The notes: a model not told the origin generated them from the sequence alone. Numbered from the stretch's first letter, positions 1-9,847 are shown. The stretch: 64,000 bases of DNA from an uncultured Bacteroidales bacterium (GCA_934700615.1 CAKUXR010000013.1:26717-90716), one strand, 5' to 3'. Translations and numbers: made by a program.

Positions 1-1289
1 ACAGAAAAATTCTCGGAAACAGATACAGAAGAGGACCGGGAAACGGTACTGGTTTCTGCGGTTGGAGCTGTAGCAGACCGGAAATGTGAGCCAGAACCGG
101 AGCCACGTTCTGATCTGGAGTCCGCCGCAGGAACCGACTCGGAATAGCCGCCGGGCAGACCTTGGCGGAGAAGGGAGAGATTCCGTTCGCAAGACACCTG
201 GATGTCCTTGGTACCATTGAGGGCCATTACCGGGCACTTGACGGAGCCTAAGATGTCCGACACGTTCATCTTCAAGAAATATTTCATGTACGGCGTTTTC
301 AGTGAAGCGCTTAGCATAGACGCATTCTGCTTGAGAGCAGCAGAGAGATAATAACTTTCAGGAGACGGAAACGGCATATCATTGACAATAGCCTCGTAGG
401 CGTCAGCTAGAAACCTGCAATAATTGTCGGTCTCGGATCCAGGCAGACCGGCCATCTGGAGCGCACGACGGTTCTGGTCCAGAAGCGTCTCTGAACCGGA
501 GGCAACCATGCCTGCCAGACTTATCACGAAATCCGCCTTGCCTTCAGCAGCCAGCATCAGCGCAATGCTTCCGCCTTCACTGTGCCCGAGTACACCGACA
601 TGGTCAAACTTCCCACGCAGAAGACCGATTCCTGCAAGAGCATCATTCTTCAAGTCCTCCGTGGTACACGAAACGACATCGCCTGTGGACTCGCCGAATC
701 CCCTGTCATCATATCTCAAAGTCGCAATCCCGGCATTGGCAAACGCATCGGCAATCACTGCAAACGGCTTATGACCGAACACTGCCTCGTCCCGATTCTG
801 AAACCCGCTTCCGGTAACCATGAGGAGCACAGGTGTCTCGCGGGAACAGTTCTCCGGCATCGTCAATGTACCTTTCAGAACAGCATCGCCATTGGAAAAC
901 GAAACATCGGCATTGACATAGGCAAAGGGCCCGACAGGGGTCTGGGGACGCCTCAGAACCGGGGCTCCGGGAGTCAACGGCAGAGGAAACGACATTCCGT
1001 TCTGCGTATATGTCCCTGTGATGAGCTTGCCGGTCCAAAGTCCTTTGTATGAAGCATTTATGGACGGCACTTCCAGCTCAATAGAACCGAATGCGGAGCG
1101 TTTTACCGATACCGGAATCTGCTTCGCGCCCTGGTCGGGCACGTCGAGAGTGGCGGTACTGTCGCCAATGTGAAAAACGAGCGAAAGCGTCGCGCCGGAG
1201 ACGTCCAATTTGCCGTTCCAAGTCCCCGTCTGCGCCAATGCCGCCGTCGCGATAAAGGTCAATGCCAATGCTACAAATATTCTTTTCAT
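1..1289 (-). CDS. Secreted alpha/beta hydrolase (3' end beyond window)
   Basis: The frame is open from an ATG at 1289 to the window edge. It starts with a signal peptide (MKRIFVALAL, cleavage near AALAQ, residue 20) and a beta-rich N-terminal domain (about 20-115). The alpha/beta-hydrolase core follows: a VTGSGFQNRDE oxyanion-type loop near 158, YDDRGFGES near 193, and the nucleophile elbow GHSEGG with Ser237. An ALNGTKD strand carries the likely acid residue. This is a periplasmic or secreted esterase/peptidase-like enzyme of unknown substrate. Odd: the last 45 or so visible residues become Ser-rich, and the usual GLNH-type segment carrying the catalytic His is not evident, so a frameshift or divergent C-terminus is possible. 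It is transcribed divergently from the transglutaminase gene. Confidence 0.8.
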   Translation of the reverse strand, partial: MKRIFVALALTFIATAALAQTGTWNGKLDVSGATLSLVFHIGDSTATLDVPDQGAKQIPVSVKRSAFGSIELEVPSINASYKGLWTGKLITGTYTQNGMSFPLPLTPGAPVLRRPQTPVGPFAYVNADVSFSNGDAVLKGTLTMPENCSRETPVLLMVTGSGFQNRDEAVFGHKPFAVIADAFANAGIATLRYDDRGFGESTGDVVSCTTEDLKNDALAGIGLLRGKFDHVGVLGHSEGGSIALMLAAEGKADFVISLAGMVASGSETLLDQNRRALQMAGLPGSETDNYCRFLADAYEAIVNDMPFPSPESYYLSAALKQNASMLSASLKTPYMKYFLKMNVSDILGSVKCPVMALNGTKDIQVSCERNLSLLRQGLPGGYSESVPAADSRSERGSGSGSHFRSATAPTAETSTVSRSSSVSVSENFS

Positions 1290-1349
1290 TTTCCGAGCAA
1301 TTTCTCGTAAATATAGTAATTTTTCGCATCAATGACAGTGAAATAATAT

Positions 1350-1357
1350 TACATTTG
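1350..1357 (+). promoter_or_regulatory. Putative -7 box (TACATTTG) for the transglutaminase gene
   Basis: TACATTTG fits the Bacteroidota -7 consensus TAnnTTTG and lies 19 bases before the ATG at 1377. No clear TTG is seen about 20 bases upstream, so support is partial. Confidence 0.4.
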
Positions 1358-1376
1358 CGCTGCAAACGAAAGACAC

Positions 1377-2585
1377 ATGAACAATAAGGTACTAATTATA
1401 ACATTGATAGCAGTCCTGGGATTCGCGTCCTGCGGAAAAGAGAACGGCAGTGGACAGATTCCGGACAAGGAGCCGCCGGCCGGCATTGACTTTCCCGAGG
1501 ATGACGGGGCGAAGCGGCTGCCGGCAGACGGGGCACTCGCGTTGCGCGATTTATTGACGGCAGCGGACCCTGCAAGGACATTGGCACCTGGCGAAACGAA
1601 AATCACGGAGAAGCAGCTTTCCGAAATCAGGCAATTCATTGACAATAACCTGAAGGCGGACAGCAAGATACAGACATACGACAATATTTTCAATTGGATC
1701 GTGAAGAATATCAGGTACGGCAGCGGAAACGAGACCATATATCTCGACCCGTACGACGTTTTCATTCATAGGGTCTGCGTCTGCCAGGGTTATGCAAATC
1801 TGTTCAAGATAATGTGCCAGAGCCAGGACATTCCGGCAATGTGCGTGAACGGCTGGCTCGTCGGGATTGGCGGCCACGCCTGGAATTATGCATATGTGGA
1901 CAAAGAATGGCACGTCAGCGACCCGACAAACGGCATTGACTACAAAATGGATGACACCGGGAAATATCGCGATGTGCTCCAGCCGGTGAGAGCGGATTTC
2001 GACCTGTTCGAAGACGAGAGGTTCGCTTATAATTTCGGGGAGGGCAGGCTCAATGTTGCAGAGGTCAAGGACTCCAAGCTTGATTATGTGCTGGTTCCGT
2101 TCAGTGTCAACGGTTTCAGAATCACGTCTTTCTGCCCTGTCAAAAAGGTCAGCGGATCATATGACAAGCTGTATCTGGGAAGCAATGTGGAGAGTGTCGG
2201 GGAGAACACGGTCTATCTGGGCAGCAACTTCAGTTCCCTGCGCGAAATCAATGTTGACCCTGCAAACAAGTTTCTGACCGCATACAAGAATGTGCTATAC
2301 AATATAGGTAACGATGCGCCGTACTTCATTCCGTCGGCGATAACGAAACTGGAACTCAAGCCGGTGAAGGTCATCGAAAAGAATTTCATCTACAGGCTGG
2401 AGAACGTAGAGGAGATAGTTTTCGAGGAAGGAACGGAAAGAATCGAGGCCTATGCCGTGGAGAAGTGCCGGAACCTCAGGACGGTATATGTCCCGTCCAG
2501 CGTGACGTACATGGACAAAGATGCTATATACGACTGCGGAAACGATGTAGAAATCATCAGGAAGAGTCCCTCAGGCAGGGCCTGA
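1377..2585 (+). CDS. Transglutaminase-like lipoprotein
   Basis: A 402-residue lipoprotein: signal peptide with lipobox GFASC, lipidated Cys19. The transglutaminase-like core spans about 85-190, with the expected triad visible: Cys136 in VCQGYA, His167 in GGHAWN and Asp182 in SDPTNG. The C-terminal half (about 235-395) has repeats of the style seen in BspA-like leucine-rich proteins (YLGSN...VESVGENTVYLGSN, then EEIVFEEGTERIEAYAVEKC). Family knowledge: such proteins are cysteine peptidase-like or cross-linking enzymes on the outer membrane, and their substrates are usually unknown. Start: the ATG is directly before the signal peptide and downstream of a TAnnTTTG box. It converges with the barrel gene ending at 2615. 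Confidence 0.85.
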   Translation: MNNKVLIITLIAVLGFASCGKENGSGQIPDKEPPAGIDFPEDDGAKRLPADGALALRDLLTAADPARTLAPGETKITEKQLSEIRQFIDNNLKADSKIQTYDNIFNWIVKNIRYGSGNETIYLDPYDVFIHRVCVCQGYANLFKIMCQSQDIPAMCVNGWLVGIGGHAWNYAYVDKEWHVSDPTNGIDYKMDDTGKYRDVLQPVRADFDLFEDERFAYNFGEGRLNVAEVKDSKLDYVLVPFSVNGFRITSFCPVKKVSGSYDKLYLGSNVESVGENTVYLGSNFSSLREINVDPANKFLTAYKNVLYNIGNDAPYFIPSAITKLELKPVKVIEKNFIYRLENVEEIVFEEGTERIEAYAVEKCRNLRTVYVPSSVTYMDKDAIYDCGNDVEIIRKSPSGRA

Positions 2586-2614
2586 CTGTCATTGACACTG
2601 TCCGCAAACACTTC

Positions 2615-4072
2615 CTAGAAGCAATAATTCGTGCCGAGGGAAATCCAGAACGGGTCACCGATACCGGTGTTGAAATTGTGTGCCACCTCGGCAGAGGCAA
2701 TAAAGTTCTGGTTCCAGGCCAATTTCAGGCCGGCGCCTCCGCTACAGATGAACTGGTGCGCCATATTACGGATATACTTCTCAGTTTCAGCCGGTTTATA
2801 GCCGGCCTCGAGAGCCAGGACACCGATTTCAGGCAAGGCACTCATCTCATGGACACGATAAGGCTGCACAATCATACCGCAGTCAAAGAACGGATTGGCC
2901 GCCAAGTAGAAATTCTGCTTCAGCAACTTGAAATTCACTATCTTGAAACGAAGCTCGAAGTTACCCCAGGCATAGCCGTCGCCTATCATACGGTTGGCAT
3001 GGGTACCGCGGAGAGTATTCGAACTGCCAAGTCCTTCTGACATCATCTGCTTGAGAATCAGGGCAGTAACATTCTGCTGGATATAGAACGGAGCCTTGCC
3101 TGCTACGGTTCCCTGATATGCAAGATGGTATGCGAACACGGGGTCCCCTACCTTGAGCCCGAACGGAATACGGACATAATGACGGAAATGGACACTCAGC
3201 TTGAGATAATTGAATCCGTCTCCAAAAACATCCGGGGAACCGTTTACATAAATCTCTGACCATATACCCTTATTCGGAGCCGTCTCGAAATCACGGCTGT
3301 CATAAACCAGTCCCGCCTTCAATTCCAGTCTGTTGCCTCCCTTTGCTTCCGAGTCCCTGATTACGCCATAATGCTTATAGTGATTGTACAAAGTGGACTT
3401 CGCATCATAGCCATACTTCCTTTCATTGATATCCCCCATCCGGAAATTCCAGTAGCTTATGCCGCCGGCCCAGAGAAGATGAGGCGTTATATTGCCCTGA
3501 AAATCAGCAAGGACCCTTATAATGTCGCGGTTTATACAATAATAGGAAACGTTCTTCAAAGGGTCCACTCCCATAGAGGAGAAAAGAGCCGCGTCGGAGG
3601 CCGGAATGGTCCCGTCCAGAATCTGAGACGCATAGGACTTGTTCGAGGTCAATGCCTTGAAAACGGGAGAAGCCGCACCGTTGAACCCCCAGAAATTATA
3701 AAGAGGATCGTCAATGTAAGTGAAGCTTAAAGTAGTCCGGACCTTGGGAATCAGCACTTTGCTGTCATATGCCAGATACAGTCTAGTCAGTCCCTTGGTG
3801 AAATGAGAAGCCTCATAACTTATCTTGTCTCTGTAATTGGGATATGTCGAGCCGTCCCCATAATAATAGAAGTCTCCGAATACGCCATACTGGAAACCCA
3901 TGTCGGAAGAATATGTAAGACATGGCAGGACACCGAATTCCCATCCGGTCTTTTTCTCCGTTTGAGTCTTCTTCTGCGGGTCATCTGATTTCCGGGGCTC
4001 TTTCGAATAGGTTTCAGCTGACATACAGCACATTACAGCTGCCGTCAACGCAATCAATATGGTTTTTCTCAT
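2615..4072 (-). CDS. Outer-membrane beta-barrel, Omp85/surface-antigen type
   Basis: Signal peptide (MRKTILIALTAAVMCC), then a long beta-barrel rich in alternating aromatic residues, ending in NYCF with the terminal aromatic typical of outer-membrane barrels. It resembles the single-barrel surface-antigen (D15/Omp85) proteins of Bacteroidota: segments such as YDSRDFETAPNKGIWSEI and the NTLRGTHANRMIGDGYAWGN strand match that family. There are no POTRA domains, so a BamA role is unlikely; function unknown. Start: in-frame ATGs at 4099 and 4087 lie in or next to a TATCTTTG promoter box (4097-4104), so the ATG at 4072 is preferred. It yields 485 residues and places the signal peptide at the very N-terminus. 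Confidence 0.75.
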   Translation of the reverse strand: MRKTILIALTAAVMCCMSAETYSKEPRKSDDPQKKTQTEKKTGWEFGVLPCLTYSSDMGFQYGVFGDFYYYGDGSTYPNYRDKISYEASHFTKGLTRLYLAYDSKVLIPKVRTTLSFTYIDDPLYNFWGFNGAASPVFKALTSNKSYASQILDGTIPASDAALFSSMGVDPLKNVSYYCINRDIIRVLADFQGNITPHLLWAGGISYWNFRMGDINERKYGYDAKSTLYNHYKHYGVIRDSEAKGGNRLELKAGLVYDSRDFETAPNKGIWSEIYVNGSPDVFGDGFNYLKLSVHFRHYVRIPFGLKVGDPVFAYHLAYQGTVAGKAPFYIQQNVTALILKQMMSEGLGSSNTLRGTHANRMIGDGYAWGNFELRFKIVNFKLLKQNFYLAANPFFDCGMIVQPYRVHEMSALPEIGVLALEAGYKPAETEKYIRNMAHQFICSGGAGLKLAWNQNFIASAEVAHNFNTGIGDPFWISLGTNYCF

Positions 4073-4096
4073 CTTTTGTCGCATTGTAAACGGCTG

Positions 4097-4104
4097 CAAA
4101 GATA
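4097..4104 (-). promoter_or_regulatory. -7 box (TATCTTTG) for the surface-antigen barrel gene
   Basis: On the minus strand this reads TATCTTTG, an exact TAnnTTTG match. It lies 24 bases before the chosen ATG (4072) and overlaps the more upstream in-frame ATG at 4099, which argues against that start. No clear -33 TTG was found. Confidence 0.5.
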
Positions 4105-4467
4105 TATCAAATCCCTGAAAATGAAATCAGTTGTGGGATAGAAGGCGAAAAACCGGCCTGGACATCAATTAAAACATGTGAGACTCAATCCGCCAAAAAT
4201 AACATTTTAAAAGTCAAAAATACCAAAAGTGTAATTTAAAACCTTTTGTATCAAAAATAAAAAACGTTTAAGTTTTTTTGCCTTGAACTGTTGCTTTTTC
4301 AAAATAACCTACCTATATTGCGCTCAACGCGAATATAAAGCACTAAGTATCAACATTTTTAGAATTACACTAAGACACAAGCGTTATTCAATTTGAAAGC
4401 AAATCACCCAAGACACCTTACAATTATTAACCACATATCGTAAGATTTCACAAAAAAATTAAAGCTT
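4105..4467 (+). promoter_or_regulatory. AT-rich promoter and leader region before SusC
   Basis: A 363-base non-coding stretch, much more AT-rich than the genes around it. A candidate promoter is TTG at 4291-4293, 20 bases, then TATATTG at 4314-4320 (one T short of TAnnTTTG). That would leave a leader of about 140 bases. The same TATATTG form appears before the barrel gene at 16464. I see no convincing riboswitch or open reading frame. Confidence 0.4.
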
Positions 4468-7400
4468 ATGGGTAAAAAACTTCTAACTTTCGCGCTATGC
4501 CTGTTTTTAGGCATGAGCGTAGCTTTAGCCCAGAACAGAATCATTACCGGTACTGTTACAGGAGCTGAAGACGGATTCCCTATTCCAGGAGCGGCCGTGT
4601 TTGTCGAAGGTACAAACATCGGAACAGTCACTGATACAGACGGAAAATACTCATTGAAAGTCCACAAGGGCACAGTTCTTAAGGTAACATTCTTCGGAAT
4701 GAAAGATGCTATCGTACCTATAGGCACAGAAGACGTAATCAATGTCGTCCTGTCGATCGACGCAGTGGGACTGGATGAAGTTGTCGTGACAGCTACGGGT
4801 ATGACACGTCAGGAAAAGACTCTCGGTTACGCATCCACTACAGTCCGTTCAGACGAATTAACGAAGGGACGCTCCGCAGACGTCCTCTCGGGACTGGCAG
4901 GAAAGGTCGCAGGTATGCAGATCTCATCTGCAGGAGCTACCGGAACATCCCAGAAGGTCATCGTCAGAGGTTATTCTTCCCTCGCAAGCAATGCTCCTTT
5001 GTATGTCATTGACGGTGTACCTATCTCAAACGGCGCAATGGGAAGCCACGGCCTTAACAACTCCATCGACTTCGGTAACCAGGCTGCCGACATCAACCCT
5101 GAGGATGTCGAGTCCATCACCGTCCTCAAGGGAGCTTCAGCTACCGCCCTCTACGGTTCACGTGCAGGTAACGGCGCGATTCTCATCACGACCAAACGCG
5201 GTTCGCAGAACGAGGAAGTGAAGGTCACCTACGACGGTTCATTCCAGGCCAGCACCGTTCTGAGAATTCCGCAGTTACAGGACAGATTCGGTGCGGGCTG
5301 GTTCTACTCACCTGACGGCAATCCTTTCGGAAACTACTCGATGACAGAGAATGGTTCATGGGGTAACCTCCTCGACGGAAGACGCGTGGAATGGAGACCG
5401 GGCGCCCATCAGTACAACGGCGCAGACCCGTCATTCACCGACTTCTCTTTCAAGAAGAATTCGCTGAAGAACTTCTATGCGACCGGATTTGAGACAAACA
5501 ATACCGTCAGTGTCAAGGGAGGAAGCAAGACCACAGGTTTCGTGGCTTCCTACGGCAACATCTACTCGAACGGTATTCTTCCGGGAAGCAACGACTACTA
5601 CAAGAGACACAACTTCTCGTTCCGAGGCAACACCAAGATCAATGACGGTCTTGCTTGGCTGAACTACAGCATCAACTACATCCGCAAGGACGTGAGAAAC
5701 AACATGACCGGACAGGGAAGCGGAGGTGCGACCATCTATCAGAACATCATCCAGTATCCTGTGAACGTCGATTATGGCGAGCTGAAAGACTACAAGAGCA
5801 TCTACAATAATGCGGACAACTACTACACTCCATATGCCATGAACCCATGGTGGATTCTCGACCACAACTATTCGACCTATTCGGACGACCGAATTTTCGG
5901 CAACATTGAATTCGGCCTCCAGCTTACAAAAGGCCTGCAGTTCATCACCAGAGGTGGTCTCGATGTTACCAACTACATCCAGAAGACTTATACTGACATC
6001 TGGACCTTCAACCCTGGTTCCTATTCTGACGTCAACGGAGCGACCCCGGAGAACGGTTCATATTCTGAGACTTCATACAGGACTTCACAGGTGGACGCGA
6101 ACTTCCTGCTGAATGCCGACTATACCTTCGGCAAGGACTGGTCTCTCCACGGTGTAGCGGGACTTAACGTTAACCAGAGAACAGGTTCCGGATTATATGG
6201 AAATTTGAGCGGAGTCGCCATCGAAGAATGGGCAAGTTTCATGAATACCAGCGGAGCCACCCCGACAGCAAGTTCAGAGATCAAAAAGCGTCGCCTCATG
6301 GGAGTGTTCGCACAGGCCGACTTCGGTTGGAAAAACTCCGTATATCTCACATTGTCAGCCAGAAACGACTGGTCTTCGACACTTCCAATCGATAACAATT
6401 CGTTCTTCTACTACGGAGTGAACGGTTCGGTCATCCTCACGGAATTGATTCCTTCGATGAAGAACAGTGTCATCAGTTTCCTCAAGATTCGCGGAGGATA
6501 CGGCCAGACAGGTAACGATGCACCTACATATTATACATCGGCATACTACTATCTCAGTTCTGCAGGCGGCGGATTCGGAAAACTCACATTCCCTCTGAAC
6601 AGTTTCTCGGGACTCATAAAGAGCAGCAGAATTCCTTCGACAGACCTGAAGCCTGAGATTTCCACTGAAGCGGAAATCGGTATCGACGCAAGATTCTTCG
6701 ACAACCGGTTGAGCTTCGACGTTGCTCTCTATAACAAGATAACCAAGAACCAGATCATCTCCGCGACACTTGCTCCTGAGTCAGGACACACCTCAGCAGT
6801 ACGCAACATCGGCAAAATACAGAACAAGGGTATCGAATTGTCCGTAGGAATCGTACCTGTAAGGACCAAGGATTGGGAATGGCATCTCGGCTACACTTTC
6901 TCAAAGAACAACAACAAGGTCAAGTCACTTTGGGATGACGTCAAGGAGTACCAGATCTACGGTCTCACAAAGGGACCTCAGCTGAAGGCGAAGGTCGGAG
7001 AGTCTCTCACCACATGGGTTGACTACAAAATCAATAAGGTGGAAGACAAGTCCAGCCCATATTACGGCATGACTATCGTGAACCAGAACACTGGTCTCCC
7101 TACATACGATGAATCGAATTACACCACTCTCGGAAAGGCTGAAGAAGACTACACTATGGGTCTGAACAACACAATCCGCTACAAGAGACTCTCACTCGGA
7201 TTCAACTTCGACTTCCGTCATGGCGGCCTCATGTACTCAGCTACCAAGTCAACTCTTTACTTCACCGGTAACGCAGAAGAGACAATGTACAACCTGAGAG
7301 ATCCTTGGATTTATCCGAATTCAGTGATTCAGGTAGGAAAAGACGGAGCAGGCAACCCTGTCTATGCGGAAAATGACAGACCGATAAACTCTTTCTATAA

Positions 7401-7713
7401 TGTTCACGGACTGTATAACGACTCCAACAATTACTCTGTATATCGCGACTTCCTTATCGACAAGACATACGTGAAACTTCGCGAACTGAACATTTCGTAC
7501 ACTCTTCCTGACAAGTGGTTCGAAAATGTCAGATGGCTGTCATCGATCAATGTTTCTCTGGTCGGCAGAAATCTCCTCATGTGGACTCCTAAGCAGGGAC
7601 TCGTAGATCCGGACAACACCAACTACGGCAATGACCTGACATCCCAGTACGGAGAGTATTTCTCAGCACCGTCCACCAGGACATTCGGTGGTAGCGTAAA
7701 GATTGTATTCTAA
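4468..7713 (+). CDS. SusC-like TonB-dependent outer-membrane transporter
   Basis: A 1081-residue SusC/RagA-family protein. Signal peptide about 1-22 (ending VALAQ); carboxypeptidase-regulatory-like domain about 24-105 (ITGTVTGAEDGFPIPGAAV); a TonB-box-like stretch about 105-115 (LDEVVVTATG); plug about 120-245 with LSGLAGKVAGMQ and VLKGASATALYGSRAGNGAI; then a beta-barrel ending in KIVF. It imports a glycan or peptide captured with its SusD partner, powered by TonB. The gene leads an operon with SusD (20 bases downstream) and a lipoprotein. Substrate cannot be told: no glycoside hydrolase or peptidase lies next to it. Odd: it has a single CATTGAC word in over 3 kb, and its codon use avoids TTG, unlike most genes here, which suggests strong expression or a separate history. 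Confidence 0.95.
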   Translation: MGKKLLTFALCLFLGMSVALAQNRIITGTVTGAEDGFPIPGAAVFVEGTNIGTVTDTDGKYSLKVHKGTVLKVTFFGMKDAIVPIGTEDVINVVLSIDAVGLDEVVVTATGMTRQEKTLGYASTTVRSDELTKGRSADVLSGLAGKVAGMQISSAGATGTSQKVIVRGYSSLASNAPLYVIDGVPISNGAMGSHGLNNSIDFGNQAADINPEDVESITVLKGASATALYGSRAGNGAILITTKRGSQNEEVKVTYDGSFQASTVLRIPQLQDRFGAGWFYSPDGNPFGNYSMTENGSWGNLLDGRRVEWRPGAHQYNGADPSFTDFSFKKNSLKNFYATGFETNNTVSVKGGSKTTGFVASYGNIYSNGILPGSNDYYKRHNFSFRGNTKINDGLAWLNYSINYIRKDVRNNMTGQGSGGATIYQNIIQYPVNVDYGELKDYKSIYNNADNYYTPYAMNPWWILDHNYSTYSDDRIFGNIEFGLQLTKGLQFITRGGLDVTNYIQKTYTDIWTFNPGSYSDVNGATPENGSYSETSYRTSQVDANFLLNADYTFGKDWSLHGVAGLNVNQRTGSGLYGNLSGVAIEEWASFMNTSGATPTASSEIKKRRLMGVFAQADFGWKNSVYLTLSARNDWSSTLPIDNNSFFYYGVNGSVILTELIPSMKNSVISFLKIRGGYGQTGNDAPTYYTSAYYYLSSAGGGFGKLTFPLNSFSGLIKSSRIPSTDLKPEISTEAEIGIDARFFDNRLSFDVALYNKITKNQIISATLAPESGHTSAVRNIGKIQNKGIELSVGIVPVRTKDWEWHLGYTFSKNNNKVKSLWDDVKEYQIYGLTKGPQLKAKVGESLTTWVDYKINKVEDKSSPYYGMTIVNQNTGLPTYDESNYTTLGKAEEDYTMGLNNTIRYKRLSLGFNFDFRHGGLMYSATKSTLYFTGNAEETMYNLRDPWIYPNSVIQVGKDGAGNPVYAENDRPINSFYNVHGLYNDSNNYSVYRDFLIDKTYVKLRELNISYTLPDKWFENVRWLSSINVSLVGRNLLMWTPKQGLVDPDNTNYGNDLTSQYGEYFSAPSTRTFGGSVKIVF

Positions 7714-7733
7714 TTATTTAACTAGGATTGATT

Positions 7734-9140
7734 ATGAAAAAGATATATACATATTTCGCCTCAGCGCTTGCACTTCTTTCGATGGGAAGCTGCAAGAGTT
7801 GGCTAGACATCAATACGGATCCGAACTACGTGGCGGATGCTAAGATAAAGAGCCTCCTTCCTACGACACAGCTCATGACTGCCTACAAGGTTGGCTATGA
7901 CATAAACTTGTACGGCTATTTCTGGGCACAGTATGTCAACCAGTGCAGCACCGCCAACCAGTACTACACCCACATGACCTACGATGTCACCAATTCATCT
8001 TTCACCAGCCCGTGGAGTTACTTCTATGGTTCGATCATGCCGACATTGAAGGAAATCATAACCAAGGGTGAGGCTGAAGAAGGCAACACAAACTATGTAA
8101 TGGAGGCAAAGACAATGCTGGCCTACAATCTGTATCTTCTTACCAGCCTTTACGACAAAGTCGCCTACTCGGAAGGGTATCTGACTGAATCACAGAATCC
8201 TCATTTCGATTCAGGCGAGGATATGCAGAAACATATCATCGGCATTCTCGAAGAGGTTCGCGGACTTCATGCCAAGGCCAAGACTGACGAATCAAACAAT
8301 CTGTCGGCTTCTTCGGACATGGTGTTCGGAGGCAATATCGACGGATGGCTCCAGTTCGCAAACACCCTCTACCTCAAGATGATGTTGCGTGATTTCAACA
8401 CCAACAAGTCCAAGATAGAGGCACTTCTCTCCGAGGACAACCTCCTTAAACAGGACGCGGCATTTGACAATTTCCTCGATGCTTCCGACAAGTCCAACCC
8501 TCTTTACGAGAACGACCGTCGTCAACTCAACTCCAACATGAACATCAGAGCTTGTTCAGATATCGCCAATGTACTCGACGCATCAGACCCGAGATTCGCT
8601 TATTACTACGACAGCAATCCTGACGGAAAATTCAGAGGAGAGCAATATGGTCTGCCTAGTGACCCAACCAAGACCAGCCGTCTGGCCATAGGCGCGATAG
8701 ATCCGGTATATTTCGGGACTGTAGATGAGGCTGAATTCCTCAAGGCAGAGGCTTATGCAAGACTCGGGAACGCGGCAAAAGCAAAGACCGCCTATGAAAC
8801 AGCAATCAAGGCTGCTTTTGCAAGAGCAAAATGCAAGGAGGCTGACGCCCAGACTCTGTTGGCCGGCCCATACGCTTTCAAATCAGGAAGCGCCGAGAGC
8901 ATGGTAGAGCAGATTATTAATCACAAATGGGCATCCAACGTCCGCTGCATGCCTACAGAGTCCTGGTTCGACCTCAACAGGACAGGCTACCCTACAAGAG
9001 GAAAGACGATCACTGACTATCATGGTGTATTGGACAGCGGTTATCCGCAGCGTTTCCTCTATTCCAAGACTTCAGCCACATATAACGTCAACTCACCTGA
9101 GCCTGTAGCTCTGAACGTGAAGATGTGGTGGCATAAATAA
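7734..9140 (+). CDS. SusD-like surface lipoprotein (SusD-like_2 type)
   Basis: A 468-residue SusD/RagB-family lipoprotein that forms the lid of the SusC channel. Signal peptide with lipobox SMGSC, then the hallmark WLDINTDPN near the N-terminus and LLPTTQLMTAY, typical of the SusD-like_2 subgroup. Helical TPR-like repeats are expected; the segment KAEAYARLGNAAKAKTAYE near 335-355 matches this. The start is the ATG at 7734; a TTG two codons upstream is less likely. It shares the low CATTGAC density of the SusC gene. Confidence 0.93.
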   Translation: MKKIYTYFASALALLSMGSCKSWLDINTDPNYVADAKIKSLLPTTQLMTAYKVGYDINLYGYFWAQYVNQCSTANQYYTHMTYDVTNSSFTSPWSYFYGSIMPTLKEIITKGEAEEGNTNYVMEAKTMLAYNLYLLTSLYDKVAYSEGYLTESQNPHFDSGEDMQKHIIGILEEVRGLHAKAKTDESNNLSASSDMVFGGNIDGWLQFANTLYLKMMLRDFNTNKSKIEALLSEDNLLKQDAAFDNFLDASDKSNPLYENDRRQLNSNMNIRACSDIANVLDASDPRFAYYYDSNPDGKFRGEQYGLPSDPTKTSRLAIGAIDPVYFGTVDEAEFLKAEAYARLGNAAKAKTAYETAIKAAFARAKCKEADAQTLLAGPYAFKSGSAESMVEQIINHKWASNVRCMPTESWFDLNRTGYPTRGKTITDYHGVLDSGYPQRFLYSKTSATYNVNSPEPVALNVKMWWHK

Positions 9141-9169
9141 GGATCGTATCAACTTAAAATGAATGAATT

Positions 9170-9823
9170 ATGAATAAAATAATCAAAAGCCTCGCATTGA
9201 TGTCGGCGGCCGTATTCTCAGTCATTTCATGCGAGACATACAAGGTCGATGACCCAGAAATGACTGCCATCTCGAAGATAGATGGAAAGTATGTCACATT
9301 CGCCTACGAGAATGGTTCCACAGAGCCATCAACAGTGTTTGCGGTCCTTATCACGAACACGACTTTCAATGATTCAGACAAAGCTTGGGTCACCATTACC
9401 GACTTGAACCCTGCTGCCACGTCTCTCAACAGTACGCTATATCTGGACGCCGTCCGCTTCAAAGTCGATGTCAATCTGAAAGAACAGACGTTCACATGCT
9501 CAGGTATCACTGCTACCGAGCCGAGAACCGCATGGAATCCATATCTCGAAGGTGCAGGATCCGGCCAGGGAGGCTACTATACTGCAGCAGTCAAACTGGG
9601 TTACAAGGAATACACAATATCCTTCAGCGGGAAAATCGTCACCGGCGGAACTACAGGCACGAACAATGGCAACAAGATCGACACAATAGAAATCGATTCT
9701 TATTCAAGGGCTTACCCTGACGGCACAGTCAAAAAGTATGTTGTAAAGGGCATGAAATACACCGGTTGGGATGACGAGATGAAGGAATACAATGACTTCG
9801 TAAACGAAGGAAAATTCAAATAG
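9170..9823 (+). CDS. Small lipoprotein of the SusCD locus (lipid-binding-like)
   Basis: A 217-residue lipoprotein with lipobox VISC (Cys21) and a beta-rich mature part. Third gene of the SusC/SusD operon, 29 bases after SusD and before a terminator. Layout and the region AVLITNTTFNDSDKAWVTITDLN resemble the putative lipid-binding lipoprotein family (Lipid_bd) often found after SusD-like_2 proteins; this assignment is from memory of the family and is moderate. It probably sits at the cell surface and helps bind the ligand taken up by the SusCD pair. An alternative is a SusE/SusF-like binding protein. Confidence 0.7.
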   Translation: MNKIIKSLALMSAAVFSVISCETYKVDDPEMTAISKIDGKYVTFAYENGSTEPSTVFAVLITNTTFNDSDKAWVTITDLNPAATSLNSTLYLDAVRFKVDVNLKEQTFTCSGITATEPRTAWNPYLEGAGSGQGGYYTAAVKLGYKEYTISFSGKIVTGGTTGTNNGNKIDTIEIDSYSRAYPDGTVKKYVVKGMKYTGWDDEMKEYNDFVNEGKFK

Positions 9824-9847
9824 CACTTAATTTCGCTTCATAGGAAA

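Noticed and set aside
582..1052. Open frames on both strands inside the hydrolase region
   Set aside because: The minus-strand hydrolase frame from 1289 has a signal peptide and catalytic motif; these other frames have no recognisable features and are shadows.
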